Part shown: positions 62,147 to 64,000 of the stretch, piece by piece | Numbering within the stretch: position 1 is the first letter of the stretch | How the letters are laid out: every line of letters starts with the position of its first letter | Assembly: GCF_000472545.1 (NCBI RefSeq) | Contig: NZ_AWZV01000034.1 | Coordinates: forward strand, 1 to 64,000 | DNA from: Burkholderia sp. WSM2232 | Lineage (GTDB): Bacteria > Pseudomonadota > Gammaproteobacteria > Burkholderiales > Burkholderiaceae | Direction of reading: 5' to 3' | DNA: 64,000 nucleotides | The notes under the pieces: generated by a model | What the model was told of the DNA's origin: nothing | Databases searched by the model: none | Seen by the model: the letters and a program-made list of their open reading frames with translations, nothing else | Made by a program: the position numbers and the translations under genes

Positions 62147-62249
62147 CAGTTATTCAGAAGAGTAACTACTGTACCGCATCGCATCGGTTGGAGGGGAGCA
62201 AGGGTTATTACCCAATGACCGGGCATGCCGAACGGGTGCAAAATTCATC

Positions 62250-62276
62250 CAGTCATATATATGAATACATGAATAC
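62250..62276. promoter_or_regulatory. GntR operator B upstream of the AAHS transporter
   Basis: Begins CAGTCATATATATGA (identical to operator A) and ends TATGAATACATGAATAC at 62260-62276 (matching operator C at 16 of 17). It lies about 30 bp before the transporter start. Confidence 0.78.
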
Positions 62277-62304
62277 GAACAGGGAATAACGGACGGAGAT
62301 GGCC

Positions 62305-63618
62305 ATGTTCAGGTGGTACAAAGCGAGTACGCCAGTGGAGCGCAACACGTTCTGGGGCTGTTTCGCAGGATGGGGACTCGATGCGCTCGACGTGCAGATG
62401 TTCACGCTCGCCATTCCGGCGATCATTGCGGCTTATGGCATCGACCACACGCAGGCAGGCGCGATCAGCGGCGTGACGCTGATTTCATCGGCGCTCGGCG
62501 GCTGGATTGCGGGCGCGCTGTCGGACCGCTTCGGCCGCGTGCGCACTTTGCAGATGACGATTCTGTGGTTCGCCGGCTTCACGTTCCTCTGCGCGTTCGC
62601 ACAGAATTTCCCGCAACTGCTGGTGCTCAAGGCGCTGCAAGGATTCGGCTTTGGCGGCGAGTGGGCTGCGGGCGCGGTGCTGATGGCCGAGACCATCCGC
62701 AACGAGCATCGCGGCAAGGCAATGGGCGCGGTGCAAAGCGCATGGGCGGTTGGCTGGGGCGCTGCGGTGCTGGTCTATGCCGCGGTGTTTTCATGGCTGC
62801 CGGCGGACCACGCCTGGCGTGTGATGTTCGCGGTCGGCTTGCTGCCCGCCGGCCTCGTGCTGTTCGTGCGGCGAAATTTGCAGGAGCCGGTGCGCGCGGA
62901 GTCGGCCGAGGCCGCCGTGGAGGCGAAGGTGTCCGCTCCGGCTCAGATCCTGCAGGTGTTCCAGCCGCGCGTGCTGCGCACGACGATCATCGGTGCAGTG
63001 CTCGGAACCGGGGCTCACGGCGGCTATTACGCGATCATGACTTGGCTTCCCACGTTCCTTGCGAAAGAGCGGCATCTGTCGGTGTTGAATACTGGCGGCT
63101 ACCTCGCGGTCGTGATCGTCGCGTTCTGGTGCGGCTGCATGCTGAGCGCCTATCTGCTTGATCGCATCGGGCGTCGTCGCAACATCGCGCTGTTCGCTTT
63201 CTGCTGCATCGTCACCGTGCTCGGCTATGTGATGCTGCCGCTCACGAATACGCAGATGCTTGTGCTCGGCTTTCCGCTCGGCCTTTTCGCCGCGGGCATT
63301 CCGGCGAGTCTCGGCCCGCTTTTCAACGAACTTTATCCGGCCGATATGCGGGGCACCGGCGTTGGCTTCTGCTACAACTTTGGGCGGATTGCATCCGCAG
63401 GTTTTCCCGTGCTGGTCGGCTACATGAGCCACTCGATGTCGCTTGGCGCCGCCATCGGCATCGACGCGGCCATCGCGTACGGGCTCGCCATGCTCGCCGT
63501 GCTGATGTTGCCGGAAACGCGCGGCAAACGTCTGCGTGGCGGGGCGCCGGAACAGTCCGCCGACGGCACGCAAGGCACCGATACCGCTCATCTCACTCTG
63601 AATCCGCCGCGTAGCTGA
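62305..63618 (+). CDS. MFS transporter, aromatic acid:H+ symporter (AAHS) type, GntR-controlled
   Basis: A 437-residue transporter with AAHS-like features: GWGLDALDVQMFTLAIPAI, GALSDRFGRVRTLQMTI, and LKALQGFGFGGEWAAGAVLMAETI. GGAG at 62295-62298 lies 6 bases before the ATG at 62305; an ATG at 62299 is too close to that site. The hydrolase gene starts 2 bp after its stop. Probably imports an aromatic or lactone acid used by that enzyme. Confidence 0.9.
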   Translation: MFRWYKASTPVERNTFWGCFAGWGLDALDVQMFTLAIPAIIAAYGIDHTQAGAISGVTLISSALGGWIAGALSDRFGRVRTLQMTILWFAGFTFLCAFAQNFPQLLVLKALQGFGFGGEWAAGAVLMAETIRNEHRGKAMGAVQSAWAVGWGAAVLVYAAVFSWLPADHAWRVMFAVGLLPAGLVLFVRRNLQEPVRAESAEAAVEAKVSAPAQILQVFQPRVLRTTIIGAVLGTGAHGGYYAIMTWLPTFLAKERHLSVLNTGGYLAVVIVAFWCGCMLSAYLLDRIGRRRNIALFAFCCIVTVLGYVMLPLTNTQMLVLGFPLGLFAAGIPASLGPLFNELYPADMRGTGVGFCYNFGRIASAGFPVLVGYMSHSMSLGAAIGIDAAIAYGLAMLAVLMLPETRGKRLRGGAPEQSADGTQGTDTAHLTLNPPRS

Positions 63619-63620
63619 AC

Positions 63621-64000
63621 ATGAACGCATCTGCATCCTCACTGCCGTTTGCACCCAGTGGCGTCGACACGCACGCGCACGTTTTCGAGCGCGGCTTGCC
63701 CCTGAGCGACGGGCGGCGCTACGCGCCCGCGTACGACGCAACGCTCGACACCTATCTGGCGCTTCTGAACGCACACGCAATGACCCATGCGGTGCTCGTG
63801 CAGCCGAGTTTTCTCGGCACCGACAACCGCTACCTGCTCCAGGCTTTGTCCGCTCAGCCCGAACGCCTGCGCGGCGTCGCCGTCGTGGCGCCGGACATCG
63901 CGGCAGAGGAACTGGCGCAGATGCACAGCCTTGGCATAACGGGAATTCGCCTGAATCTGATGGAGCAGGCGCTGCCGAACCTCGGCGCAAAGTCATGGGC
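63621..64000 (+). CDS. Amidohydrolase-family protein (LigI-like), N-terminal part (cut by window edge)
   Basis: The first 126 residues of a TIM-barrel metal-dependent hydrolase. GVDTHAHVFERGLPLSDGRRYAP gives the HxH metal pair; THAVLVQPSFLGTDNRYLLQAL and GITGIRLNLME follow. The pattern fits amidohydrolase_2 enzymes of the 2-pyrone-4,6-dicarboxylate hydrolase (LigI) and sulfomuconolactone hydrolase group. The start ATG is 2 bp after the AAHS transporter stop, so both form one operon under the GntR regulator. Confidence 0.85.
   Translation, partial: MNASASSLPFAPSGVDTHAHVFERGLPLSDGRRYAPAYDATLDTYLALLNAHAMTHAVLVQPSFLGTDNRYLLQALSAQPERLRGVAVVAPDIAAEELAQMHSLGITGIRLNLMEQALPNLGAKSW

Noticed and set aside
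1..64000. CRISPR arrays, tRNA/rRNA genes, insertion sequences and phage genes
   Set aside because: No spaced repeats, no cloverleaf-like or rRNA segments and no transposase, integrase or phage structural motifs were found by eye.

Overview
The window is high-GC, densely coded DNA of a beta-proteobacterium of the order Burkholderiales, most likely Paraburkholderia or a close relative. The grounds are the prpC/prpR methylcitrate locus, a tad (Flp) pilus cluster, protocatechuate/gallate lower-pathway genes, many LysR, GntR and AraC regulators each beside a transporter and oxidoreductase, and a small Burkholderia-type protein (DUF3005-like). No rRNA, tRNA, CRISPR array, insertion sequence or prophage was recognised. 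This is a read by eye; no homology search was run.

Layout. 1-2568: start of a methylcitrate operon (prpC, minus strand, cut by the window edge) divergent from its sigma-54 activator prpR. 2525-13448 (minus): one long, tightly overlapped catabolic operon. In transcription order it holds a HAD-II hydrolase, a PuuB-like flavin oxidase, a complete peptide/opine-type ABC importer, a three-subunit HcnABC/opine-oxidase-type dehydrogenase, and an AraC regulator reduced to its DNA-binding domain. An aldehyde dehydrogenase lies just upstream on the same strand. 15.5-19.5 kb: GNAT acetyltransferase, ghrA, class III omega-aminotransferase and an Lrp regulator. 19.5-23.1 kb: LysR regulator divergent from a tartrate/D-malate dehydrogenase, aspartoacylase-like and cupin operon. 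23.5-28.2 kb: MFS transporter with a terminator in its leader, two small proteins, a gabD-like dehydrogenase and a second HAD-II protein. 28.2-32.8 kb: LysR, MFS, ligJ, ligK and a small Cys-rich protein, forming the end of a protocatechuate 4,5-cleavage or gallate route. 32.9-34.3 kb: secreted phytase-like esterase.

35.3-47.5 kb: a complete-looking but non-canonical tad pilus locus (two Flp pilins, prepilin peptidase, an extra AAA+ ATPase, CpaB, secretin, lipoprotein, TadZ, TadA, TadB, TadC, TadE, TadG-like), followed by a DUF3005-like protein and an ABC exporter. 50.5-56.1 kb: a small protein, then a LysR-controlled operon of SDR dehydrogenase, MFS transporter and split transketolase. 56.3-59.8 kb: selenium genes selD and selU (mnmH), an ArsP-like permease with a CTCC motif, and an unannotated-size 44-residue membrane protein. 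59.9-64 kb: two MFS transporters, a GntR/UTRA regulator with three matching operator sites, and the start of an amidohydrolase.

Taken together the region is a mosaic of substrate-specific uptake and oxidation modules, each with its own regulator, interrupted by the tad pilus and the selenium module. The best candidates for something new are the double-oxidase operon, the selenium permease plus microprotein, the AAA+ ATPase inside the tad locus, the leader terminator of the 23.5 kb transporter, and the three-site GntR regulon.
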